64,000 nt of DNA from NCBI GenBank assembly GCA_000702025.1, contig KL370852.1:1-64000 (forward strand), in the 5' to 3' direction. The notes under the pieces were generated by a model that was given only the letters and a program-made list of their open reading frames with translations, was not told the DNA's origin and ran no database searches. The position numbers were made by a program, and so were the translations under genes. Shown piece after piece: positions 52,039 to 60,139 of the stretch. This DNA comes from Blautia schinkii DSM 10518. Lineage in GTDB: Bacteria; Bacillota; Clostridia; Lachnospirales; Lachnospiraceae. How positions within the stretch are numbered: the first letter of the stretch is position 1; every line of letters starts with the position of its first letter.

Positions 52039-52983
52039 TTAAGCACTAAAATAAAACTGGAATTTCTCAAACATATCACGGATGATAAACCGGTTGTCCA
52101 CAGAATCATAAACCCGGATTTTGCGGTTTCCCGGCTTACTGAATTCGTAGTTTCCATCATCCGTAAGACTGCAGGGTGCTTCCTGCATATGAAAGTTTCC
52201 GAGTGTATTGTTCATCATCAGTCCCACACACACCGAATCCCCCAGTGACCACAATTCTCCTCCAAAAGAGGTAATTGCAGCCCCTTTCGACATTTCCGGT
52301 CCTCTGCTTCCGATTACCTTATCCGAAATTCCCCCGCTCACTTCCATGGTATGTTCCACCAGATATCTGCCAATGTCCCCATAGGGATACACCTGATTCA
52401 ACAATTCAAAGAATCCAACTTTCATAGTGGTATAGACATTCATAGGTACCTGCCACAGTTCCAACTCTGACTGAAACAATGTACGGGCCGCGTTTAAATC
52501 ATTATTCTGATTAAACTCAAATCCTCCCTGCGGATATCCCCTGCCGCCAATCCAGATCACCACTATTTTTTCCGCTATTTTCGGTTCCAAAAGATATGCA
52601 GAAGCCACATTTGTTGCAGCCGCCTGCCCGCACACAAACAGCGGCCTTTCATCTTCCCGCATAGCCTCTTCGATAATAAAGCGGGCGCCTTCGCTGTCAA
52701 CCGGCACCGATTCGTCTTTCATCGGAGCTTTTGCCCCGTGGAAAACGTTTACTTCATCTTTCAGCCCCATTAACTCTGTAATGCGCTGTATCTCCTCATA
52801 GCTTTTCTTCTCAGAATTTTCCTCATTATAATGCTCCGCAATAATTCCCCGCACATCAAATCTGGGTGTCATGAGCATATGAGCGATGCAAAACTGGTCA
52901 TCGCACTCGCAGTTACAGTCCGTATCCGCAATCACACGAATGGTTTTGTCTGTCGGAAATTCCAATGGTCTTTTTTTCAGCAT
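52039..52983 (-). CDS. Nucleoside hydrolase-family protein
   Basis: The 314-residue protein has the N-terminal calcium-binding acidic motif in a longer form (DTDCNCECDDQF, against the classic DTDPGxDD), which marks a distinct subgroup of inosine/uridine-type hydrolases. Such enzymes split N-ribosyl bonds of nucleosides. It is the last gene of the sugar transporter-GH43 operon and overlaps the GH43 gene by 7 bp. The substrate may be a nucleoside or a nucleoside-like glycoside; this is inferred. Confidence 0.82.
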   Translation of the reverse strand: MLKKRPLEFPTDKTIRVIADTDCNCECDDQFCIAHMLMTPRFDVRGIIAEHYNEENSEKKSYEEIQRITELMGLKDEVNVFHGAKAPMKDESVPVDSEGARFIIEEAMREDERPLFVCGQAAATNVASAYLLEPKIAEKIVVIWIGGRGYPQGGFEFNQNNDLNAARTLFQSELELWQVPMNVYTTMKVGFFELLNQVYPYGDIGRYLVEHTMEVSGGISDKVIGSRGPEMSKGAAITSFGGELWSLGDSVCVGLMMNNTLGNFHMQEAPCSLTDDGNYEFSKPGNRKIRVYDSVDNRFIIRDMFEKFQFYFSA

Positions 52984-54425
52984 ATCTCTTCCTCTTCCAG
53001 TATAAACGCCTGAAAATCTATACTACCGGTTCCTTCATAAACAAACCACAAGGCAATAATCTGATCCGACAACTCTACGGCCGATGCGGACACCTCCTGC
53101 CAGAGTCCAGACGGCTTCACCGGAATTTCGGCAATACAGTCTCCCTGACAGTCCGTTTGTACGCGGAATATACCCGAACCATTCCCCCTTATAACTACCG
53201 CAATCCTCCGCAGAGCTTTTACGAAAAAATATTTATATCCCGCTTTTGCTCCGCTTCGCATATTGGTTATGTACTGACACTGTTCATCCTCTTTATCCTG
53301 CGTGATAAAGGGATGTTCCTCGGAAATCTGTGTGTTTGCCAAATATGGAGCGGCTCCGGTGCCGCTCATCAGGCCGCACGCGATTCCTGCCGGATACCTG
53401 CCATTCCCCGGAAGAGGTCCCTGGTTCAGTCCACAAGAAGTCATTTCCACCTGTGGAATACTTCCATCTTCACATATTGTGATTTTTTCTGCGCAGCCCT
53501 GCCGAGAGTAAGGGTTTCCGTTGGTCTGCCTATGATAAAATATATACCACTGCTCCCGGATTTTTTCAATACTTCCGTGATTCGTACCTGTATAATTTAG
53601 AGGTTCCCTGCGTCCTTCGTAGCCAATATCTCCGTTGGAAATCAGTACCCCACCGTACCGGAAGTCTCTATCTGGATACCGGGAAACAGCATAACACAAT
53701 TCATGCCCGTTTTCTGAGGAGTAGATGAAATAATAATCATCTCCGACTCTGCGTACAGATGCAGCTTCAAAAAAACCATGTCCCTCGAACTCTGTTCCGG
53801 CGGCCTGTCCGGCACACGGTAGAAATATGCAGGGGCCTTTTTTCACAGTCAGCATATCCCCTTCAAGCTCCGTCACCATAGCGCCCGGTGCCGTAGGCTT
53901 TGCAAAGGAAAAACGTTTGCTCATCTCGCCCTCCGGACGGAAGCCTGTGTAAAGAAAAACCTTTCCATTTTTCTCACACAAAACTCCGGGATCATACTGG
54001 AAATAATCATCCTCTTTGGTTCCCAGCACCGTGCCATCCGCATAATGGACATGTCCATAATATTCATAAGTCCCCGCCGGAGTATCGCACACCGCCACCC
54101 CGATAACCCCGGAAAAATCAAATGCATAATACAGATAGTATCTCCCATCCGGCCCCTGCTGCACATCAGGCGCAAAGAGCCTCCGACTCGCAGCATCCTC
54201 CAGATAGGCGTCCTGTTCTTTCCGATAAATCACGCCTTCATATTTCCAGTCAGTCAGATCATTTGTTGGTGCCGACCACCCTACGTAGTCATTTACACAA
54301 AAGGCATTCCCCCCGAACTGGTCATGACTTCCATATACATAGACTCTGTCTCCAAACACATGAGGCTCTCCGTCCGGTACATATTCATAGCTTGGCAAAT
54401 ACGGGTTAAATACCAGCTTGCTCAT
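52977..54425 (-). CDS. Glycoside hydrolase family 43-type enzyme
   Basis: The 482-residue protein begins with the five-bladed propeller (YVPDGEPHVFGDRVYVYGSHD carries the first acidic position), continues through YDPGV and a YYFIYSSENGHELCYA block with further acidic sites, and ends with a beta-sandwich of about 130 residues. GH43 enzymes act on arabinosides or xylosides. There is no signal peptide, so it works inside the cell on an imported sugar. It is cotranscribed with the transporter. Confidence 0.85.
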   Translation of the reverse strand: MSKLVFNPYLPSYEYVPDGEPHVFGDRVYVYGSHDQFGGNAFCVNDYVGWSAPTNDLTDWKYEGVIYRKEQDAYLEDAASRRLFAPDVQQGPDGRYYLYYAFDFSGVIGVAVCDTPAGTYEYYGHVHYADGTVLGTKEDDYFQYDPGVLCEKNGKVFLYTGFRPEGEMSKRFSFAKPTAPGAMVTELEGDMLTVKKGPCIFLPCAGQAAGTEFEGHGFFEAASVRRVGDDYYFIYSSENGHELCYAVSRYPDRDFRYGGVLISNGDIGYEGRREPLNYTGTNHGSIEKIREQWYIFYHRQTNGNPYSRQGCAEKITICEDGSIPQVEMTSCGLNQGPLPGNGRYPAGIACGLMSGTGAAPYLANTQISEEHPFITQDKEDEQCQYITNMRSGAKAGYKYFFVKALRRIAVVIRGNGSGIFRVQTDCQGDCIAEIPVKPSGLWQEVSASAVELSDQIIALWFVYEGTGSIDFQAFILEEEEIC

Positions 54426-54459
54426 CTTTTATTCCTGCTTTCCTTCATTTATATTTCTG

Positions 54460-55974
54460 TTATTGGTCAGCAATAGCCGCTTTCATGATTGCGGACTGTG
54501 CTGCTTCATCATGGTCAAACTCACCGGTAATGCGCCCGTTGCTCAGAACCAGTATCCGGTCACTCATAGAAATCAGCTCCGGCATATCCGAGGACACCAT
54601 TATAATAGAAACCCCGGCACACGCAAGCTCATCCATGATTTTATAAAACTCCGCTTTTGCCCCAACATCAATTCCCTTTGTAGGTTCATCTATAAAAAGA
54701 ATTTGTGGATTTTTCATTAACCATTTGCCCAGCACAACCTTCTGCTGGTTTCCGCCGGATAGATTGACTACCATCGTCTCCATGGACGGTGCTTTCACCT
54801 TCATCCTGCCAAAAATAGCTCCGGCTTTTTCGTCTTCCACACCTCTGTCAATAAAATATCTTTTTGGCAGATCATACAAAGAGATCAGGCTTAAATTATG
54901 ACGGATAGACATGGTCTGGATAAATCCTGTCCGCTTTCTCTCTTCTGTCACAAATCCGATTCCAGCTTTGATGGCGTCCTTGGGGCTATTGATCGTCACC
55001 TCTTGTCCGTTAATCTTAACCTGCTTGGTAACTCCTTTTGTAAATTGCCCGAAAACAGCTCCCAGTGCCTCGCTCCTGCCTGCCCCGACCAAACCTCCGA
55101 TTCCCAGGATTTCACCCCTTTTCAGAGAAAAACTGATGTCGTCCACAATATTCCGGTTATCAATTGTAGGGTGGGGTACTGAAAGATGATTTACCACAAG
55201 TACCGTTTCTCCAATCTTATGGCTGCTTTTCACGTACATATTCTCAACTTTTCTGCCAATCATCCCTTCTACCAGGGAATTCTGATCAAAATCGCCGATA
55301 TTTCCTGTTGTGATCACGTTTCCGTCCCGGATGATAGTCACCCGGTCACAGATTCGGAAAATCTCCTCCAGCTTATGAGAAATATAAATGCACGCCACTC
55401 CGTCACTTCTAAGTCTTTCCAGGAAATTCATAAGAATATCCACCTCTGAATCTGTCAGAGCTGTCGTAGGCTCATCAAATACAATGATTCTGGGATTTAC
55501 TGCAATCGCACGCACGATAGACATCAGCTGCAGCTGTCCGCTGTTCAGTGATCCTGCCAATGTTTTAGGAGTGACCTCAAGGCCGAGTTGGTCCAGAAGC
55601 TCCTGCGTTTTTGTATACAGCATTTTGTAATCTACTACATGGCTGCCCGGAAGATTTCCCACAAAAATATTCTCCGCCACACTTGCCTCATACATGGCGT
55701 TCACTTCCTGATAGACCATTTCAATGCCGACCTTTTTAGCGTCAGCCACGGATGTAAAGGTTTGCTTCTTGCCGTCAATCCAAATTTCGCCTTCGTATTC
55801 TTTGTTTGTATAGCTACCGCTCAGCACCTTCATCAGTGTAGATTTACCGGCGCCGTTTTCTCCTACAATACCAAGGATTTCACCTTTTTTCACATCAATG
55901 GAAACATCATTTAACGCAATCACACCGGGAAATTTCTTGGTCACATGCTTCATTTCTAGAATTGTATCACCCAT
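54460..55974 (-). CDS. Sugar ABC transporter ATP-binding protein (tandem ATPase)
   Basis: The 504-residue RbsA/MglA/XylG-type protein has two ATPase halves. The first has Walker A GENGAGKSTLMKVLSG and Walker B RIIVFDEPTTALTDSEVD. The second has the usual degenerate GLVGAGRSE loop and LSGGNQQKVVLGKWL. It energises the monosaccharide importer with the next two genes. AGGAGG precedes the ATG. Confidence 0.95.
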   Translation of the reverse strand: MGDTILEMKHVTKKFPGVIALNDVSIDVKKGEILGIVGENGAGKSTLMKVLSGSYTNKEYEGEIWIDGKKQTFTSVADAKKVGIEMVYQEVNAMYEASVAENIFVGNLPGSHVVDYKMLYTKTQELLDQLGLEVTPKTLAGSLNSGQLQLMSIVRAIAVNPRIIVFDEPTTALTDSEVDILMNFLERLRSDGVACIYISHKLEEIFRICDRVTIIRDGNVITTGNIGDFDQNSLVEGMIGRKVENMYVKSSHKIGETVLVVNHLSVPHPTIDNRNIVDDISFSLKRGEILGIGGLVGAGRSEALGAVFGQFTKGVTKQVKINGQEVTINSPKDAIKAGIGFVTEERKRTGFIQTMSIRHNLSLISLYDLPKRYFIDRGVEDEKAGAIFGRMKVKAPSMETMVVNLSGGNQQKVVLGKWLMKNPQILFIDEPTKGIDVGAKAEFYKIMDELACAGVSIIMVSSDMPELISMSDRILVLSNGRITGEFDHDEAAQSAIMKAAIADQ

Positions 55975-55989
55975 TGATTTCCTCCTGCA

Positions 55990-56958
55990 TCAGGCTTTCG
56001 CCAGTTTGCTGCGTTTAAAAATATCGATAAACAATGCAACGATCAGAATCGCGCCATATACAACATTCTGCCAGGTTGTAGGAACCCCCATAACCAGCAA
56101 CGCATTGGTAATGGTTGCAAACAAAATACAGCCAAGTATAGAACCTGTCACTGTACCGGTACCGCCGCGGAGACTTGTTCCACCGATGATACAGGAAGCA
56201 AGGATTGTAAGCTCTGTACCGCTCCCCGCCGTAAGCTGTGCACTTGCAAATCTTGAACAATGCAGACATCCTGCAACAGCCGCAAAAATCCCTACCAGAA
56301 TAAACAGCTCGGAGTGTCTTCTTTTTACATCGATACCGGCAAGATTAGCAGTTTCGGGATTTCCGCCGACTGCCAGTGTGGAACGGCCGTATTTTGTTCT
56401 GCTTAAAATAAGCTGTCCGATCACTCCGATGATCAATGCATAAACAATTGTAATCCAAATACTCCCGCCAATCCTGGTTTTTGCAATTGTCTGGAATGCA
56501 TCGGAAATCCCGCTGACAGGATTATTATTAGTTAGTACAGAAGCAATTCCCTTTACTACGTAAGAGGTTGCCATTGTTGCAATAAATCCCGGCATATCGA
56601 ATTTTTCTACTAAAATACTGTTTGCAAAACCAACAAGCGCTCCTACCACAAGAGCAAGCAGAATGGAAAATACCAAAGGCACACCGTTAGTTTCTGCCAA
56701 TGCAGCGACCAGACCACCAAGTGTGGTAGTTGCGGCTATGGATAGATCCATTCTTCCCGATGCCATCAAAAACGTAAGTGGAACTGCAATCATGGCATTA
56801 AAGCTGGAAGTTCTTAATACATCAAGAATATTACTCATCCTCAAGAATGAAGGGTTTACCAGCATAGCAACAATGATTAGTACCAGCAGTGGAAGGATAA
56901 CGCTGATTTCTTTTATTTGGAGCAGATTTTTCACTTGAAATTTTTTGTTTTTTTCCAT
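55990..56958 (-). CDS. Sugar ABC transporter permease
   Basis: This is a 322-residue RbsC/XylH-type permease with about eight to ten helices. It has the family region ANSILVEKFDMPGFIATMAT and the conserved GGTSLRGGTGTVTGSILGC near 265-285. AAAGGAA precedes the ATG. It lies between the ATPase and the binding protein. Confidence 0.94.
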   Translation of the reverse strand: MEKNKKFQVKNLLQIKEISVILPLLVLIIVAMLVNPSFLRMSNILDVLRTSSFNAMIAVPLTFLMASGRMDLSIAATTTLGGLVAALAETNGVPLVFSILLALVVGALVGFANSILVEKFDMPGFIATMATSYVVKGIASVLTNNNPVSGISDAFQTIAKTRIGGSIWITIVYALIIGVIGQLILSRTKYGRSTLAVGGNPETANLAGIDVKRRHSELFILVGIFAAVAGCLHCSRFASAQLTAGSGTELTILASCIIGGTSLRGGTGTVTGSILGCILFATITNALLVMGVPTTWQNVVYGAILIVALFIDIFKRSKLAKA

Positions 56959-57006
56959 GATTTTTTCCTTTACTGGGTTCCTTTACTGAAATATCCTGTG
57001 TACAGT

Positions 57007-57969
57007 TTACTGTAATTCAATTCCGTTTTCTTTGCAGTAGCTTTCTACTTCATCCGGCATAACCCAGATTTTCTGAGCAGGATTGCTGTATTCATAATCT
57101 TCTCCATTAAGGATTTTCTGCGCTACATAACAGAAGTTTTTGCCGATTCCTACGGAGTCAACAGAAGAGGTTGCCATCAGATCGCCGTCAAGCACACGGT
57201 TAAACGCATCCGGTGTCAGTTCCAGACCGGTAGCAATAAATTCTCCCTTCAGCCCATTCTCAGACACAAACTGCGCAGCGCCTAAAGCTCCGTACAAATC
57301 AGCGCATCCAACTGCATTCAGTTCCGGATTTGCCAGATACAGCGCGCTTAATTTATCCTGTGCGGTTGCTGCGTTACTATCTGTAGCTGCAATATCAATT
57401 TCATTAATTTTTCCATCGTAGTTTGCAGCTATACCTTCCGCAATGCCTTCCCTGTTTTTCAACTGTGACGCATTGTCTGTGGTAGACATAAGCGTTACAT
57501 AATTCACTTCCTCGTATCCCAGCTCGTTTGCAAATTTGGCAATCTGCTCTCCCTGGGAATAACCGCTGGCATAGGAATCAATCCCTACAAATGCATCACA
57601 GTTCTCCTCTCCCACATCTGTAAGAGAAATGAGCTTAACGCCTTCTTCCTTTGCTCTTTTAATAATGTCACCATACATATCAAGATCATTGATTTCCATA
57701 CAGATCACATCATACCCCTGGGTCAGTGCGTTCTCTGCAAGCTGTACCATCTCAGAATCATTGCCCGCATTCTGTGGGGTCCAATAATCGCCTTCCCAGC
57801 CAAGTTCCTCACAGGCCGCTGTAAAGCCCTGTTCAATATTTCCCCAATAAGATCCTCCGCTCTGTACGCCTATGGTGGCAATCTTCACCGTGTCGTCTGC
57901 AGAGACGGTCATTGCCGCTGCCGAAATCGTCATTGCTGCTGTTAATGTGATAATTACTGTTTTTTTCAT
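57007..57969 (-). CDS. Sugar-binding protein (RbsB type) without lipobox
   Basis: The 320-residue type I periplasmic-binding protein has a signal peptide ending ...TVSADDT and no lipobox Cys, so it looks secreted rather than lipid-anchored. Ligand-binding blocks GGSYWGNIEQGF, the CMEIND region and the VGIDSYASG stretch are visible. It is the first gene of the operon, behind a strong promoter and LacI-like sites. The sugar is unknown; the GH43 and nucleoside hydrolase genes suggest a pentose or pentoside. Confidence 0.92.
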   Translation of the reverse strand: MKKTVIITLTAAMTISAAAMTVSADDTVKIATIGVQSGGSYWGNIEQGFTAACEELGWEGDYWTPQNAGNDSEMVQLAENALTQGYDVICMEINDLDMYGDIIKRAKEEGVKLISLTDVGEENCDAFVGIDSYASGYSQGEQIAKFANELGYEEVNYVTLMSTTDNASQLKNREGIAEGIAANYDGKINEIDIAATDSNAATAQDKLSALYLANPELNAVGCADLYGALGAAQFVSENGLKGEFIATGLELTPDAFNRVLDGDLMATSSVDSVGIGKNFCYVAQKILNGEDYEYSNPAQKIWVMPDEVESYCKENGIELQ

Positions 57970-58000
57970 TTTACTTTCCTCCTGGATTATGGTTTGTAAG

Positions 58001-58065
58001 TCGTGCTATTTGCCCGTGCACGAAATTTAATATTATCAAAATATTTTTTCGTCTCTTCGTGCCCG
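58001..58065 (-). promoter_or_regulatory. Candidate LacI operators in the transporter leader
   Basis: TCGTGC recurs at 58001-58006 and 58057-58062, and GCCCGTGCACGAAA (58012-58025) contains the perfect palindrome CGTGCACG. TTCGTGCCCG occurs here (58056-58065) and again at 58221-58230 near the lacI-type gene. The sites lie just downstream of the transporter promoter, a place where a repressor would act. Confidence 0.5.
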
Positions 58066-58081
58066 TTCACTATGTGGTTTG

Positions 58082-58110
58082 ATAATAACAATGTTTTAGT
58101 TTTATGTCAA
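58082..58110 (-). promoter_or_regulatory. Promoter of the sugar transporter operon
   Basis: On the minus strand TTGACA (58110-58105), a 17-bp spacer and TATTAT (58087-58082) match the sigma-A consensus closely. Confidence 0.75.
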
Positions 58111-58211
58111 TATAATTATTAATTTTTAGCATTTTAAACATTATTTACTTGCATTTTTTATGCATATTTTACATTTAATGCAAAACAAGTTGCATATATT
58201 CATTTTTCATT

Positions 58212-58230
58212 ACGTGCCTTTTCGTGCCCG
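58212..58230 (+). promoter_or_regulatory. Candidate LacI operator near the regulator promoter
   Basis: ACGTGC (58212-58217) is followed by TTCGTGCCCG (58221-58230), identical to the site at 58056-58065. It is about 35 bp upstream of the regulator's -35 box. Confidence 0.4.
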
Positions 58231-58265
58231 CACCCGTTTTTATGTATTTTATTTGTGTTTTCGTA

Positions 58266-58294
58266 TTGACGCAGTACTAATATTTCACTATAAT
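58266..58294 (+). promoter_or_regulatory. Promoter of the LacI-type regulator
   Basis: TTGACG (58266-58271), a 17-bp spacer and TATAAT (58289-58294) form a near-perfect sigma-A promoter, about 90 bp before the ATG. Confidence 0.8.
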
Positions 58295-58384
58295 AGAGGA
58301 TAAATACAGAGGATGCATACGATCTGTGGCTGTATGCGGTTGCACCATTTCCAAAGAATATAGAAACTTACAGGAGGCTTTCAT

Positions 58385-59416
58385 ATGGCTACCATAAAAC
58401 AAATTGCAGAAATTACAAACGTTTCAAGAGGCACCATAGACCGTGTACTCAATAACCGGGGAGGCGTGAGTCCCGAAACTGAGAGAAAGGTTCGGGCCGC
58501 TATGGAAGCATTAAATTATCTTCCGAACAAGGCTGGAAAAAACCTAGCTATCCGAAGGAAAAAGTTAAAATTTGGATTCATACTTTTTTCACCCAACAGC
58601 TACAACCCCTTCTTTTCCGACGTCGAAGCAGGAATTCGCAAAAAAGCCCTGGAGCTGGAAGAATTCGGCGTAACTGTGGACATTCGTTTCACCTCTATCA
58701 ATGAAACCGTAAGGCAATTAGAGCTTCTGGACTCTTTTGCCGCCAATGATTACAATGGCATTGCCATCGCTGCCCTGAACACTCCCCCTATCGCAGAAAA
58801 GATTAGGGAAATATCCTCTAAAGGGATTCCAATCGTCACAGCAAATACAGACATCCCCGATTCCGGACGTCTGGCTTATGTAGGAAGTAATTATTATCAA
58901 TGCGGGCAAGTAGCTGCCAATTTAATGGGACTCATCACCGCCGGAAAAGCAAAAATCGGAATCATCAGTGGTTCCGAAAATATCATGTGCATCACCGAAC
59001 GAAACGCCGGTTTTCAGAAATATTTGTCAGAAAATTACTCAGAATCGAAAATCGTCAGTATAACTGCCAACAATTCCTATGACGAAGTGGAAAGTTACCT
59101 TATCACCAAAAAAATGCTGGGAGAAAACCCGGAAATTGATGCTCTGTACCTCTCTGCAGCAGGCGTACACGCTGCATGTAAAGCGGTGGGCGAGTGCGGA
59201 CGAAAGATTACCGTAATATCCAACGACTGTACTCCCGCAACCCAAAAACTACTGGAGGAAAAAGTGATTGCCGCCACGATTGACCAGGAACCCGGCTATC
59301 AAGGAGCGAAACCTCTGGAAATTCTATTTGAAGCAGTCAACGGAAATACTTCCATTCAGGAATATTACTATACAGACGCAATCATTAAAATACGCAGCAA
59401 TCTTTCTATTGAGTAG
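58385..59416 (+). CDS. LacI-family regulator of the sugar operon
   Basis: The 343-residue protein has an N-terminal helix-turn-helix and hinge (TIKQIAEITNVSRGTIDRVL) and an RbsB-like sugar-binding domain from residue 60. AGGAGG precedes the ATG. It is divergent from the transporter operon with shared repeat sites in between, so it probably controls that operon in response to the imported sugar. A membrane-protein gene follows 40 bp downstream. Confidence 0.93.
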   Translation: MATIKQIAEITNVSRGTIDRVLNNRGGVSPETERKVRAAMEALNYLPNKAGKNLAIRRKKLKFGFILFSPNSYNPFFSDVEAGIRKKALELEEFGVTVDIRFTSINETVRQLELLDSFAANDYNGIAIAALNTPPIAEKIREISSKGIPIVTANTDIPDSGRLAYVGSNYYQCGQVAANLMGLITAGKAKIGIISGSENIMCITERNAGFQKYLSENYSESKIVSITANNSYDEVESYLITKKMLGENPEIDALYLSAAGVHAACKAVGECGRKITVISNDCTPATQKLLEEKVIAATIDQEPGYQGAKPLEILFEAVNGNTSIQEYYYTDAIIKIRSNLSIE

Positions 59417-59455
59417 TACACCAAGCTCAATTAACAATACTGTGAAGGAGTTATC

Positions 59456-60139
59456 ATGAATATAGTACAAAAGTTTTTACGCTTTACTTTTTATATTATG
59501 GGTGCTGTACTTCTGGCCATTGGAATTACCTTAAGCACAAAAACTGGGCTTGGAGTGTCTCCAATCATCTCAGTGCCCTTTTCTATTGCAAGCATATGGA
59601 ACCTAAATTTTGCCGCTATGACATTTATTGTCTATACACTTTTGGTAGGAATACAGATTTTGTTAAAATCACCGCATTTTGCTCCTATTGATCTTTTGCA
59701 GATTCCTTTCAGTCTGGTTTTCAGCTTTTTTCTGAATATCTTTGAGAAGCTTTTCCGTATGGAATTTATACACCTGTGGCAGAACCTTATTCTGCTGCTC
59801 ATTGCCATTATTCTTACCGGCATCGGAGCCGCCGTTATGGTGGATATGAAACTTACCCCTAACCCCGCCGACGGTCTGGCCGCCACCGTCGGCGAAGTCA
59901 CTCGCAAAGGCATGGGGTTTGGCAAAAACTTAATTGATTTTTCCAGTGTAGCTCTCAGTTGCATGATAGGTCTAGTGTTTTCCCAAAAGCTGGAGGGAAT
60001 TGGAGTCGGTACTATCATTGCCATGATAGGTGTAGGACGGACAATCGCACTGTTTAATCATTTTTTTAAAGAGAAAATTGTTTTCATTGCTGGTCTGCAG
60101 GAATTTAGATGCACATCCTCATCTCTTCTCCACCCTTAA
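59456..60139 (+). CDS. YczE/YyaS-like membrane protein
   Basis: The 227-residue protein has about five helices and blocks typical of YczE-type proteins: GITLSTKTGLGVSPIISVP near 25 and PADGLAATVGE near 140. YczE-type proteins are predicted transporters or regulators with little known. GAAGGAG precedes the ATG. It likely shares the LacI transcript. Its 3' end overlaps the convergent glycosidase gene by 35 bp, an unusually long convergent overlap. Confidence 0.82.
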   Translation: MNIVQKFLRFTFYIMGAVLLAIGITLSTKTGLGVSPIISVPFSIASIWNLNFAAMTFIVYTLLVGIQILLKSPHFAPIDLLQIPFSLVFSFFLNIFEKLFRMEFIHLWQNLILLLIAIILTGIGAAVMVDMKLTPNPADGLAATVGEVTRKGMGFGKNLIDFSSVALSCMIGLVFSQKLEGIGVGTIIAMIGVGRTIALFNHFFKEKIVFIAGLQEFRCTSSSLLHP

